Of a stretch of 64,000 nt of DNA, positions 8,506-17,504 are shown piece by piece. The notes beneath the pieces are model-generated. The model ran no database searches. It saw only the letters and a program-made list of their open reading frames with translations, and had not been told where the DNA came from. The position numbers were made by a program, and so were the translations under genes. Location: NCBI RefSeq assembly GCF_002860205.1, contig NZ_PGVB01000022.1, positions 62,001 through 126,000 on the forward strand, read 5' to 3'. This stretch comes from Bacillus sp. T33-2. GTDB lineage: Bacteria; Bacillota; Bacilli; Bacillales; Cytobacillaceae. Every line of letters starts with the position of its first letter. Position 1 is the stretch's first letter.

Positions 8506-10227
8506 TCAAATCTTTTGCTGGAACTGGACGCTGTGCAGCTGGGCAAAAATTCCATCTTTTTTAAGCAATTCATCATGGCTGCCCTCTTCTGCGATTCCGT
8601 CCTCGGTAACGACGACGATCCTGTCGGCATTCCGTATTGTGGCCAGCCTATGAGCGATAATCAATGTTGTCCTGTCTTTCGATAGCTCTGCGAGCGCATT
8701 CTGGATGATGACCTCTGTTTCTGTATCAAGAGCGGATGTTGCTTCGTCCAAAATAAGAATCGGCGGGTTTTTCAAAAACATTCTCGCTATCGCAATCCGC
8801 TGCTTTTGCCCTCCAGACAGCTTCAGCCCCCTCTCGCCAATCTGCGTTTCATAGCCTTCAGGAAGTGAATCAATAAAAGCCTCCAGGTGCGCCCGGTGTG
8901 CGGCCTCGTAGATTTCTTCGTCGCTCGCATCCAATTTTCCATATGCCATGTTTTCTTTTATTGTGCCAGTGAACAAAAAAACATCCTGCTGCACGATACC
9001 TATTTGGGAGCGCAACGATTCCTTTGTCATGTCGCGGATATCGATTCCGTCAATTGTTATCCTGCCGGCGTCAACGTCATAAAAACGCGGGATCAGTGAG
9101 CAAATTGTGGTTTTCCCCGCTCCCGACGGGCCAACAAAAGCCACAGTGTCTCCTGCATCAATGCGCAAATCGATCCCTTCCAGGACAGGCTTATTTGCAT
9201 CATAGCTGAAAGTGACATCTTCAAATAAAATATCACCGCGGAGGAATGGAACTTGAATCGCATCCTCTGAGTCTTGTAAATCAGGCTCGGAATCTATCAG
9301 CTCGATAAACCTTCTAAATCCTGCCATCCCTTTTGGATACAGCTCCAGCAGGGCACTGATTTTGTCAATCGGTTTGAAAAGGACATTGACGTAGAGCACA
9401 AAGCCGACCAGTTCCCCATATGACAGCTCGCCTTTATAGCTCAGCCATGCGCCGACGACGAGGACAACCAGCACCATCAGCCTTGTCATCATAAAAATAC
9501 CCGAGGAGCTGAACGACATAATCTTATATGCTGCCAGTTTCGCAAGCCGGAATTTTTGATTGTTCACATTAAATCTTTCAATCTCAAACTTTTCGTTTGT
9601 GAACGACTGGACTACCCGAATGCCGGAAACACTGTCTTCAACCCTGGCGTTCACATCAGCGATATCACTGTACATTTCTTTCCAGGCACCATTCATTTTG
9701 ATATTGCAGTATGTAATGAGCCAGATGAGAAACGGTACAATCAGGATCGTGACAATTGCGAGCTTCACATTAACCGTCAGCATGATCCAGAAGGCGCCGA
9801 CAAACGTCATTATGGCGATGAACATGTCCTCCGGGCCATGGTGGGCCAGCTCTCCGATATCAAACAAGTCATTTGTTATCCGGCTCATGATATGGCCAGT
9901 TTTGGTATTGTCGAAGAAACGGAACGATTGGCGCTGGACGTGGGTGAACAACTGTCGGCGCATGTCCGTTTCAATGTTGATGCCAAGCATATGCCCCCAA
10001 TAGTTGACTACATATTGCAGGAATGTGCTGAGCAGGTACAGGCAAAGCAGGCCGGCACTGACAGACAAAATTGCCTCCCAGTTTTCACTTGGCAAAAGCG
10101 AATCTATGAACCACTGGACAGCCAGCGGAAACGCCAGCTCAAGCACTGCCACAACAATGGCGCTGCTAAAATCAAGCATGAACAGTTTTTTATGCGGAAC
10201 ATAATACGAAAGAAACCTGCGAATCAT
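8506..10227 (-). CDS. ABC transporter, fused permease and ATP-binding protein
   Basis: A 573-residue half-transporter of the MsbA/LmrA exporter type, expected to act as a dimer in the cytoplasmic membrane. Residues 1-310 form six membrane helices. The nucleotide-binding domain (about 330-573) has Walker A GPSGAGKTT, Q-loop IVQQDVFLF, signature LSGGQKQRIAIAR, Walker B ILILDEATSALD and the switch histidine in IIAHRLATI. All catalytic residues are intact. The ATG follows AAAGGGGAAACACCT. Substrate cannot be told; lipids or drugs are typical. It is a single-gene unit. Confidence 0.92.
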   Translation of the reverse strand: MIRRFLSYYVPHKKLFMLDFSSAIVVAVLELAFPLAVQWFIDSLLPSENWEAILSVSAGLLCLYLLSTFLQYVVNYWGHMLGINIETDMRRQLFTHVQRQSFRFFDNTKTGHIMSRITNDLFDIGELAHHGPEDMFIAIMTFVGAFWIMLTVNVKLAIVTILIVPFLIWLITYCNIKMNGAWKEMYSDIADVNARVEDSVSGIRVVQSFTNEKFEIERFNVNNQKFRLAKLAAYKIMSFSSSGIFMMTRLMVLVVLVVGAWLSYKGELSYGELVGFVLYVNVLFKPIDKISALLELYPKGMAGFRRFIELIDSEPDLQDSEDAIQVPFLRGDILFEDVTFSYDANKPVLEGIDLRIDAGDTVAFVGPSGAGKTTICSLIPRFYDVDAGRITIDGIDIRDMTKESLRSQIGIVQQDVFLFTGTIKENMAYGKLDASDEEIYEAAHRAHLEAFIDSLPEGYETQIGERGLKLSGGQKQRIAIARMFLKNPPILILDEATSALDTETEVIIQNALAELSKDRTTLIIAHRLATIRNADRIVVVTEDGIAEEGSHDELLKKDGIFAQLHSVQFQQKI

Positions 10228-10287
10228 AGGTGTTTCCCCTTTTCTATAAAACTTTGTTTCATGAGAACTTGCTGAACTTTGAGCTGC

Positions 10288-10374
10288 TCATTCCAGTGTA
10301 ATTAATCTCCAAAAGAATAAGTGAAATAATCCAAATGCAAAATTGAATAAGGCTGCAATCTTGACCATCACCAT
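10288..10374 (-). pseudogene. Short remnant of a small membrane protein gene
   Basis: A GGGAGGGG site seven bases or fewer before an ATG leads a 28-codon frame reading KIAALFNFAFGLFHLFFWRL, which stops early. Shifting frame by one base continues as LHWNEQLKVQQVLMKQSF. The N-terminus resembles small Bacillus membrane proteins with an FxFHLxFWxLF pattern that I recall only loosely. It may be a broken gene or a genuine 28-residue peptide. It lies just upstream of the ABC exporter on the same strand. Confidence 0.35.
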
Positions 10375-10464
10375 AGTTTCCCCTCCCAATGAATCATTAT
10401 AGTGGTTATTGCTCTAATCGTTTTTCATTCGCGACGAATTCACTTACACTAATGATCTTTAAAA

Positions 10465-10635
10465 TCAGGTTCGAATGCCTTCGCCAGCATTAAAGTTTTT
10501 GGTGCATCTAATTATTTGATCCTCTGACTGCCCGGTTTTAATATGCTTGAATTTTATGTAAGGGTTACAGAATAATTTGTTTCCCCTAAGAACCTCGTCC
10601 AATCCATCCAATTCACCAGTAATATAATGTATCAA
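10465..10635 (-). other. Possible decayed ORF without good start
   Basis: An open frame of 56 codons with protein-like composition (for example YITGELDGLDEVLRGNK and KTGQSEDQII). It begins at a TTG with no clear ribosome binding site and ends TGA. It fills the gap before the NlpC gene on the opposite strand. I recognise no family, so it may be a remnant or chance. Confidence 0.25.
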
Positions 10636-10659
10636 AAGCTTCTTCAGAGAGGGTTTGTT

Positions 10660-11052
10660 ATGTTAGCAAAGAAAATAATAACCACAGGTTTTGACTTCAT
10701 AGGCACTCCATATGTTTTTAATGCCCGTCCTTATCAAACAGAAAATTTTGATTGCAGTTCATTTGTTCAGTATATATTTTATGTCCATGGAATCAATCTC
10801 CCCAGAAATTCCCGCCAGCAATTTCAAGCAGGCAAACTTGTTCCTTTTAAAAAAATGAAAAAAGGCGACTTGCTTTTCTTCACGACGAGTAAACGAAATG
10901 ATAAAGAAGGGATTGATAAAGTCGGGCATGTGGCGTTGTATATTGGCAACAATAAAATTCTTCATACGTACCGCCAAGGAAAAAAGGTTACCGTTTCAGA
11001 TTTAGAACCATACTGGAATACGAAATTTATTGGTGCAAAGAGAGTTTTATGA
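10660..11052 (+). CDS. NlpC/P60-family cell wall peptidase
   Basis: 130-residue single-domain cysteine peptidase that would cleave peptide cross-bridges in peptidoglycan. The catalytic cysteine is in ENFDCSSFVQYIF, the histidine in VGHVALYIG and the third polar residue in ILHTYRQ. There is no signal peptide or wall-binding domain, so it could act inside the cell or rely on another exit route. The start at 10660 (MLAKKI) has GAGAGGG upstream; an in-frame ATG 11 codons earlier has none. Monocistronic. Confidence 0.85.
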   Translation: MLAKKIITTGFDFIGTPYVFNARPYQTENFDCSSFVQYIFYVHGINLPRNSRQQFQAGKLVPFKKMKKGDLLFFTTSKRNDKEGIDKVGHVALYIGNNKILHTYRQGKKVTVSDLEPYWNTKFIGAKRVL

Positions 11053-11377
11053 AAAAGTGTAAGTAATATATTACTAATGTACCGGAAACTCTCTCATAAA
11101 TACAATCAGTAAATTTCCATTTAATTCCTTTTTTGTCAGCGCGGTGTGGTTAGAAACCCCTCCGATGAAACTGATTCTTATCTTGGAGGTTTTCTCCTTT
11201 AAACAATCATCTCTCTACTGTCCACATATTTATTTAATAAGTTGATCATAAAATAAATATCTTTTCATATATTTATTAGTAATGTGCCTTGCAGCAGTAT
11301 TTGGAACAGCTTCGGAAAAACAATTATACCACCACCAGGCCACAGGCAAGGGACTGAGGATACGGGGTGAAGAAAAT
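11053..11377. other. Intergenic region, nothing assigned
   Basis: AT-rich, between the NlpC and LD-carboxypeptidase genes, both on the plus strand. I see no terminator with a clear T-run, no RNA fold that I recognise and no convincing gene. Confidence 0.4.
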
Positions 11378-12283
11378 ATGGCAATAAGGCCACCGTTGTT
11401 GAAAAGAGGAGACACGATTGGATTAGTTACACCCGGCAGCCCTCTTGATGCAAATATTATTAATGCCAGAGCACAAACATTGAGAGATCTGGGCTTTAAT
11501 GTAATTTTCGGAAGGCACGTTTATTCATATGAAGGCATCGTAGCTGCACCGGCCGAGCAAAGAGCCGAAGATGTAATGAACATGTTCAGGGATCCGAGAG
11601 TCAAAATGATAATGCCAACGCGAGGAGGGACAGGGGTTCAGACCATTCTTCCGTATCTGGATTATCAAGTTATTAGAGAGAACCCTAAAATTGTATCTGG
11701 TTATAGTGACATAACAGTACTGCTGAATAGCTTGTATCAATTCAGTAATTTAATGACGTTCCATAGCCTGATGCTTATTGATTTCAGGCCAGAGACACCT
11801 GCTTATAATTTTAATCAATTCTTTGAGGCAACCTCGACATTGGTTTCTCCCAGAACAATCCAAAATCCACCGGATATGCCTCTGAGGAGTTTAGTACCAG
11901 GAAGTGTGACTGGCCCAATAGCGGGTGGCAATATGACTTCATTAGTCAATACTCTTGGCACTCCATATGAGATTGATACAAAAGGAAAAATACTCTTTTT
12001 AGAAGAAATCCATACACCTTCTACAACGATTTTTCGGTATTTAACGCAACTGTTGATGTCCGGTAAATTCCAGGATTGCCTTGGAATTATCATGGGACAA
12101 TGTACGGATTGCCTTGTTTCTTATCGGACAACGTACCAAGACTTAATTGATCAGTTGTTAATCCCGTTAGGAAAACCTCTGATGGTCAACCTTGCTACAG
12201 GCCATGGTTTGTATAAAGCTGCTATCCCAATAGGTGCCACTGTAAATCTCAATACTACAGAAAACACATTGACTGTGTTATAA
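11378..12283 (+). CDS. LD-carboxypeptidase (peptidase S66, MccF-like)
   Basis: 301 residues. S66 enzymes remove the terminal D-alanine from muropeptide tetrapeptides in cytoplasmic wall recycling; related MccF proteins cleave microcin C. The N-terminus LLKRGDTIGLVTPGSP is typical. The nucleophilic serine is in SGYSDITVLL, and the catalytic Glu and His are likely in LFLEEIHTPS and GHGLYKAAIP. The start is at MAIRPPLL, since the upstream extension is poor in protein character. Substrate (murein or microcin-like) cannot be decided. Confidence 0.9.
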   Translation: MAIRPPLLKRGDTIGLVTPGSPLDANIINARAQTLRDLGFNVIFGRHVYSYEGIVAAPAEQRAEDVMNMFRDPRVKMIMPTRGGTGVQTILPYLDYQVIRENPKIVSGYSDITVLLNSLYQFSNLMTFHSLMLIDFRPETPAYNFNQFFEATSTLVSPRTIQNPPDMPLRSLVPGSVTGPIAGGNMTSLVNTLGTPYEIDTKGKILFLEEIHTPSTTIFRYLTQLLMSGKFQDCLGIIMGQCTDCLVSYRTTYQDLIDQLLIPLGKPLMVNLATGHGLYKAAIPIGATVNLNTTENTLTVL

Positions 12284-12312
12284 CAAAGTGTTTCTTTTGG
12301 ATATGTAATACT

Positions 12313-12786
12313 TTATTTACATCTATTTGCCAATCTGTTCTTATAACCATGAAAATTGGCAATTCCAGAGCCGACAGTAGCAATGCTATTTAATGAACGA
12401 ACATCGGCGATATACAACTTGTCTCTAGATTGAAAATCAATCCTATTTTTGTCTGATGCCCATTGATAATTTGGTGTTATATTTGATGATACTTTGATAT
12501 GTTTATCTTGATGGATGTTGTAAAGCCAAAGCTCGCCTTCATACAGGGGAATGTCAGCTTTTTTTCTCCTTTAAAGATAGGCAACCCAGCTCACATCAAA
12601 TGACCACTTTGGATATCCAGCAGAATCTCCCTTCGAGATTCTTTTCTCGCTCTCTCCGATTTTCATCCATAAAGTATCGTTTTTGACGTATGCTTCCTTT
12701 AAGATTACTGTTGATTCTCCTGACGCCAATGAGAATGACGTAAGCAAGAACATGCAAACAGCCAAACAACAGAAAATTTGTTTCAT
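12313..12786 (-). pseudogene. Broken TolB-like beta-propeller protein gene
   Basis: An ATG frame starts with a clear signal peptide (MKQIFCCLAVCMFLLTSFSLASG) and continues LWMKIGESEKRIS and YPKWSFDVSWVAYL, a PD40/WD40-like repeat. It meets TAA at 12571. The same frame continues as protein-like sequence (LWLYNIHQDKHIKV, NYQWASDKNRIDFQS, KLYIADVRS) to a second stop at 12313. That is too short for a full propeller. It is therefore a nonsense-interrupted and 3'-truncated gene. Relatives are often annotated as translocation protein TolB in bacilli. Confidence 0.7.
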
Positions 12787-12871
12787 CTAACGAACTTCCC
12801 TTCATTTTCTCATACGAATACCGTCCGTTATTATTCCCCATATATTCAACTGTTTTCATTTAGGATCAAGA

Positions 12872-13297
12872 TTACAAATCGAAAAACTCCATATGTTTCT
12901 TTTCATGTTTATAATATTCTAATCTATCTTGCAATGTACCTGTATGAAATTCAAACTTATGCCCGTCAGGATCTGTAAAATATACAGATTTTTTATCTTT
13001 TTCATCTCTTTCACGGCCTGGAAGGATGTTCACATTCAATTCCTTTAGCTTCTTGTACATACAATCAAAGTCTGCTTCGTCTATTGAAAAAGCGATGTGG
13101 GTGTACGATTGGCTAATTTCCGCACGAGGGATGTCCTCTTCCACATTCAGGGCAAGCCACATCCCATTCAAATCAAAATACGCCGTGCTCCTTCCCTTAA
13201 CCAGCAGCTTCGCATCAAAAACATTTTGATAGAATTCTATAGAACTCTCCAAATTTGAAACTGAAAATAAAAAATGATTCAAACCCTTTATTTTCAT
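12872..13297 (-). CDS. fosB: Metallothiol transferase FosB (fosfomycin resistance)
   Basis: 141-residue glyoxalase-fold enzyme very similar to Bacillus FosB, which opens the fosfomycin epoxide using bacillithiol and a divalent metal. Metal ligands His8 (GLNHFLF), His67 (YTHIAF) and Glu116 (HKFEFHTG) are present, as is the FosB block [15 protein letters not shown] and the end [10 protein letters not shown]. Two ATGs stand in tandem; the second has the better distance from GAGGTGAT. Single gene, no mobile element beside it, so probably a native resistance gene. Confidence 0.93.
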   Translation of the reverse strand: MKIKGLNHFLFSVSNLESSIEFYQNVFDAKLLVKGRSTAYFDLNGMWLALNVEEDIPRAEISQSYTHIAFSIDEADFDCMYKKLKELNVNILPGRERDEKDKKSVYFTDPDGHKFEFHTGTLQDRLEYYKHEKKHMEFFDL

Positions 13298-13450
13298 CAT
13301 ATCACCTCAAAATAGAATCATAATATTTTCATTATACAGCGGATCTTCCCCCCGAACGCAAACTGCACCATTGATCCGGCGAATAAAAGATCAATGATGC
13401 ATGTGGTTCAATAGTTATTGCACGATAATTTTTAATTGCATATTCCAACT

Positions 13451-13972
13451 TCAAGCAGTGTTCTGTTCAAGAAAAAAGAGATGTTTTAGCTTTTTCCGTG
13501 CCCTGTAAAATCTTGTTTTCACTGTACAGGGCTTCACGTTAAGATGGCGGGCTATTTCCGCTTCTGTTAAGCCATGCCTTATTTTTAACATCAGCACATC
13601 CTGCTGCTCGAGCGTCAGTCTTTTTATGACAGTATTGATTTGCCCCATTAAATAACCTGTTTCGACCTCCTCTTCTACGTCTTGCGTCATTTGGATGCCT
13701 AAACATTCAATCATGGCAGCCTCCATCGGTATCCCTTTCTTTTTCTTTTCCCTCCGGATAAAATCGATCGCGGTCCTGGCAGCGATGGATGACAGCCAGG
13801 CGCCCACTTTGCTTTCATCTTCTATCGTATCCGCTTTTTTAAAAGCTTTTATAAAAGTTTCGTGCACGACATCTTCTGCCTGATGTTTATCCCTTGTGAT
13901 CGAATAGCCTATGCAAAATAGACGTTTATAATATAGGGAATACAACTCTGAAAAATCGATTGTCCTCTCCAT
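13451..13972 (-). CDS. ECF-type RNA polymerase sigma factor
   Basis: 173 residues. Region 2 covers about 8-80 (LYYKRLFCIGYSITRDKHQAEDVVHE) and region 4 about 110-165 (LTLEQQDVLMLKIRHGLTEAEIARHLNVKPCTVKTR); no region 3, hence ECF class. GGGAGAGAG precedes the ATG. It starts 44 bases after the histidine kinase stop on the same strand and is likely cotranscribed. No anti-sigma gene lies next to it, although such partners normally sit directly downstream. The kinase may be the signal input instead; that is inference. Confidence 0.88.
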   Translation of the reverse strand: MERTIDFSELYSLYYKRLFCIGYSITRDKHQAEDVVHETFIKAFKKADTIEDESKVGAWLSSIAARTAIDFIRREKKKKGIPMEAAMIECLGIQMTQDVEEEVETGYLMGQINTVIKRLTLEQQDVLMLKIRHGLTEAEIARHLNVKPCTVKTRFYRARKKLKHLFFLEQNTA

Positions 13973-14016
13973 GTTTCTCTCTCCCTTTGTATTCTCGAAT
14001 ATCTTTCTATCAGGAT

Positions 14017-16239
14017 CTACTCATCCTCTGCCTGCAATACAATAGAAACTTTAAATAAATCACCATCCGCTTCAATGTCCAGGCTGCCATCGTGAAGGTC
14101 AACAATGGATTTCGCAATTGCAAGTCCCAGCCCTGATCCTTCCGTATGGCGTGATTCATCCCCTCGTTTGAACCGTTCAAACAATTCACCAAGGTTTTCA
14201 CTGAGTTCATATTTCGAAACATTCTTGAAAGTGATCAATGCCTGGTCGTCTAATGTTTTTACGGAAATATAGACGCGTGAATTCTCCAGCGAATATTTAA
14301 GAATATTGCCGATCAGGTTATCAAAGACCCGCCAAAGTTTTTGTCCATCGACAATTGCGTACACTGGCTTTTCCGGATTGGCTACCCGGAAATGAAGGGT
14401 TGAGGTGCTTATGGTATTATCATGTTCGGCTAGTGCCTGTTGCAAAAGCTGGACTAAATCAATTTTTTCTTTTGCCATCTGAATGTTGCCGCTCGCCATT
14501 TTTGATACTTCAAACAAGTCTTCAATGAGCATTTTTAACCGCTTCGATTTCCTGTCAATGATTTCAAGATAGGCTTTGCGGTCGTCTTCTGATAAATCAA
14601 TTGTCTTTAAAAGTTCAGTGTAAGTGATAATGGATGTCAATGGTGTCCGCAGGTCGTGGCTTACATTTGTGATCAGCTCTGTTTTTAGGCGTTCGCTCTT
14701 TGCCTGCTCCTTTTGCGACACTTTCATCCCTTGCTTCAATACATTTATTTTGCCTGCGTGCTTTGCGAGCACGGACTTCCCTGTCACCGGCAAGTCGGGC
14801 CCCAGATTTCCCGCAGCCAGTTCATCCGTTTTCTGCATGATCCGGTTAAAATAACTTACTTGTTTTACCATGAAGACTGCCAACGGGATGCCCAAAAGCG
14901 CCAGCAGCACGATGAACAGGAAAAGAAATATAGGATCCAGCATGATCATGGCAGCCGTCAGGCCCAGACCAAACACTAATGCAAAAACGGCGATTAACTG
15001 TGTTCCAACACTTAGGTTGAAGAACGATTCCTTCACACTCTGCCATGCTTTATTCCACAGCCCTTTTTGCCATTGTGATTTAATGTTCCGCCAGCTTTTA
15101 AATTCCGGGGCAAGCAATCTGCCTTGTAACAGCGCAAGTCCGCAAAAAATCGACGAAATGGCAAGAACGATAAACATTACCGTACCGAAAACGACTGGAT
15201 TATTATTAATTGAATGAAACCGGACTGTGACCATCATCAAACATGCCACTGCGCCAATGCTTATTAATAGGAAAAGAACCAATCTTGAATCAAATGGTAG
15301 CCTGTTGTAATAAGGCCGGACATTTTCAATAACAGCCGGGACAGCCTTGCTCTTTTTCATGAGAAAATAGAACAAAATAAGGGCGCCAGCACTTGCAACG
15401 GTATAGGCGAGCAAAATCAGTTGCTCCTGTTTATAGTTTTGGTGCGCGTCAGTGATCCAGCTCGGTTGAGGCATTGATTTTGCGACCCCAATCCGTCCTT
15501 CAAACGTCCCTTTTATTTCTGAGACTAATGCGTCCTTGATTTCTTCACTTCCAACAAAGCCATAGCCATTATTCATTAAAAAGTCTGTCGGTATTGAAAA
15601 GTGTTGATAAAAGAGCATGTTTTTCCCGTTAATAAAGGTGCCAGCTGAATCATCTTTTGATCTATCAACATTCGTATACACTTTACCTGTTGCACTGTTT
15701 TTAAAATGATATTGAAATGAGTCTTTGTACCGTAAAAACTCCGGGCGGTAGTTTTCCCTCTCCCTGTAATAATCTTCTATTCTCTGTTCCTTTTCTTTGA
15801 TCACCTTCGGCCGGACATGCTCGTCATTTTTGAAATTATTGGTAATATCCTCTATCTTCGCATCGCGTTCCTGTGTAAAGGCATCGGCAGCCTCTTGATT
15901 ATCTGTTGCCTTAGCCTGCTGGATTTGGGGTTCATATTGATTTTTAATATTAGTAATTTGTGTATTTAAATCCCCATAACGAAACCGATGCTCATTAATA
16001 TCTTCTTCGGTAACAGTAATGGCCCTTTTTGCTTCCTCCAGCGTTAAATCGTTAAGCTCGAACATGCCTACATAATGAGCGAATTGTTCTATCTCACTTT
16101 GAAATGCTGGAGTATGAAAATAATCGCGATGGACATAATCGCTCCCAAAAGCAAACAAAGTCAAGATCCCGCTGATGCCAAACGTGAACATGGCAGCCCA
16201 TAACCAAGCTATGAAGCTATTTTTCCATCTTGTATCCAA
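14017..16239 (-). CDS. Membrane sensor histidine kinase
   Basis: 740 residues. One N-terminal helix (about 8-30), a large extracellular part (about 31-265) rich in charged helices, then five further helices (about 270-460), a HAMP-like linker, the HisKA box with His528 in NVSHDLRTPLTS, and an HATPase domain with an N-box near LIGNILKYS and GSGLGLAIAKSIVDLH. The start is TTG, inside the end of the response regulator gene (23-base overlap), giving MDTRWKNSF. It should phosphorylate the upstream regulator. The ligand is unknown; the wall or membrane is likely given the external domain. Confidence 0.9.
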   Translation of the reverse strand: MDTRWKNSFIAWLWAAMFTFGISGILTLFAFGSDYVHRDYFHTPAFQSEIEQFAHYVGMFELNDLTLEEAKRAITVTEEDINEHRFRYGDLNTQITNIKNQYEPQIQQAKATDNQEAADAFTQERDAKIEDITNNFKNDEHVRPKVIKEKEQRIEDYYRERENYRPEFLRYKDSFQYHFKNSATGKVYTNVDRSKDDSAGTFINGKNMLFYQHFSIPTDFLMNNGYGFVGSEEIKDALVSEIKGTFEGRIGVAKSMPQPSWITDAHQNYKQEQLILLAYTVASAGALILFYFLMKKSKAVPAVIENVRPYYNRLPFDSRLVLFLLISIGAVACLMMVTVRFHSINNNPVVFGTVMFIVLAISSIFCGLALLQGRLLAPEFKSWRNIKSQWQKGLWNKAWQSVKESFFNLSVGTQLIAVFALVFGLGLTAAMIMLDPIFLFLFIVLLALLGIPLAVFMVKQVSYFNRIMQKTDELAAGNLGPDLPVTGKSVLAKHAGKINVLKQGMKVSQKEQAKSERLKTELITNVSHDLRTPLTSIITYTELLKTIDLSEDDRKAYLEIIDRKSKRLKMLIEDLFEVSKMASGNIQMAKEKIDLVQLLQQALAEHDNTISTSTLHFRVANPEKPVYAIVDGQKLWRVFDNLIGNILKYSLENSRVYISVKTLDDQALITFKNVSKYELSENLGELFERFKRGDESRHTEGSGLGLAIAKSIVDLHDGSLDIEADGDLFKVSIVLQAEDE

Positions 16240-16909
16240 TTCCCCATACCACCTTCAGATACCTCGGATTTTTCGGGTCAATCTCAATTTTTTCACGGAT
16301 TTTCCTGATGTGGACCGCTACTGTATTTTCCGCGTTGTAGCATGGTTCCTTCCATACCCGTTCATAGATTTCATTGATGGAGAACACCCGCCCGGCATTT
16401 GTCATAAGCAGTTCAACAATCTTGTATTCGATCGGAGTAAGCTTTACTGCTTCCCCATGGACCCTAACCTCTTTCGCTGACTGGTCCAATGTAAGGCCAT
16501 TGAGGTCAATCATCTTTTTTATACCTTCATATGTACCTAAAGCCACGTACCTTCTCAGTTGGGACTTCACGCGGGCTACAAGCTCCATCGGATTAAACGG
16601 CTTTGTGACATAGTCATCCGCCCCAACCTGGAGGCCCAAAATCTTATCTGTATCCTCGCTTTTAGCACTTAAAATGATGATCGGAATATTTTGCTTCTCC
16701 CGGATTTTGAATGTGGCAGAGATTCCGTCAAGCCGGGGCATCATGATATCTAAAATGATTAGGTGGACTGGGTGTTCATTTAAAACTTCCAAGGCCTCAA
16801 TCCCATCCTTCGCTTTTAGGACGGTGACCCCTTCATTTTTCAAGTATATTTCAATAGCATCCCTGATTTCTTCTTCATCATCGACGACCAGTACAAAATA
16901 ATTGTCCAT
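16217..16909 (-). CDS. OmpR/PhoB-family response regulator
   Basis: 230 residues: receiver domain (1-120) with acidic pocket D10/D11, phospho-acceptor D54 in LIILDIMMP, T/S in ILSAKS and K in VTKPF; winged-helix DNA-binding domain (about 130-228) ending VVWGIGYKMEK. VanR-like in overall pattern. First gene of the regulator-kinase-sigma operon, overlapping the kinase by 23 bases. Direct repeats typical for this family lie upstream, suggesting autoregulation. Confidence 0.93.
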   Translation of the reverse strand: MDNYFVLVVDDEEEIRDAIEIYLKNEGVTVLKAKDGIEALEVLNEHPVHLIILDIMMPRLDGISATFKIREKQNIPIIILSAKSEDTDKILGLQVGADDYVTKPFNPMELVARVKSQLRRYVALGTYEGIKKMIDLNGLTLDQSAKEVRVHGEAVKLTPIEYKIVELLMTNAGRVFSINEIYERVWKEPCYNAENTVAVHIRKIREKIEIDPKNPRYLKVVWGIGYKMEK

Positions 16910-16985
16910 GTTTCAGCCTTCTTTCAAGCAGCATTTACCAATAACTAAATAATAAACTGTAAATCTTAATATCAAGTCAGAGAAA

Positions 16986-17004
16986 TTCTTAAGAATTTCT
17001 TAAG
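16986..17004 (-). promoter_or_regulatory. Direct-repeat operator upstream of the response regulator
   Basis: The minus strand reads CTTAAGAA, three bases, CTTAAGAA: an 8-base direct repeat with 11-base period. TTGATA about 12 bases downstream and a TATTAT 15 bases further could be the promoter. Position and spacing fit OmpR-family activator binding. Confidence 0.5.
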
Positions 17005-17189
17005 TTCGCATTGTAATTTTAACCGCTATAAATTGCTCGATATATAAAAACTGCAAAGTTAGTAAACATAGTGTCATGATGAAAAGCATGATAAATCGTT
17101 TGCGCAAACATAGAAAACATCGCAGAACTCGGTTTCCGCCAATTTTCCTAGTGTTAGAGGAAATAAAGTTGCTGATCTATCAGTTTTGT

Positions 17190-17504
17190 TCATTTCTTCA
17201 TTAAGCCTATCGAAGAAATTAATACGATGATCCCGTTAACAATATAAACACCCGAAAAAATTACAGCCATAATGCCAGCACCCCACCCACTTTCATCAAA
17301 GATTAGAACAAAAAATAAAGTTCCAAAAAAGATCAGTGGAGTGATGAGCAAAAAGACAATGCCCGCCCCTAAACGTCTTTTCAAATTTCCTTGTGAGTAT
17401 TTAAAAGTAAAGTAATTAATTACAGTGAAAACAGCAATACCTAATACAATCGTTAATAGTAATCCCATCTCATCAGACACAAGCCGCACCCCAGAATATT
17501 TCAT
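17190..17504 (-). CDS. Small membrane protein of unknown function
   Basis: 104 residues with three strongly hydrophobic stretches (about 13-35, 46-70 and 75-100) and a basic patch YSQGNLKRRLGAG between the first two. No family recognised. The start is uncertain: the first ATG has only a weak GAAG, and the ATG at codon 13 (MGLLLTIVLG) has no better site. It stands alone upstream of the two-component operon on the same strand. Confidence 0.55.
   Translation of the reverse strand: MKYSGVRLVSDEMGLLLTIVLGIAVFTVINYFTFKYSQGNLKRRLGAGIVFLLITPLIFFGTLFFVLIFDESGWGAGIMAVIFSGVYIVNGIIVLISSIGLMKK

Noticed and set aside
9556-10275. 239-codon plus-strand frame
   Set aside because: It is the antisense shadow of the ABC exporter permease domain, with no start signal and unnatural composition.
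17045-17210. 43-codon frame starting MMKSMINRLRKHRKHRRTRF
   Set aside because: Very basic and superficially peptide-like, but no ribosome binding site and it overlaps the end of the neighbouring gene.
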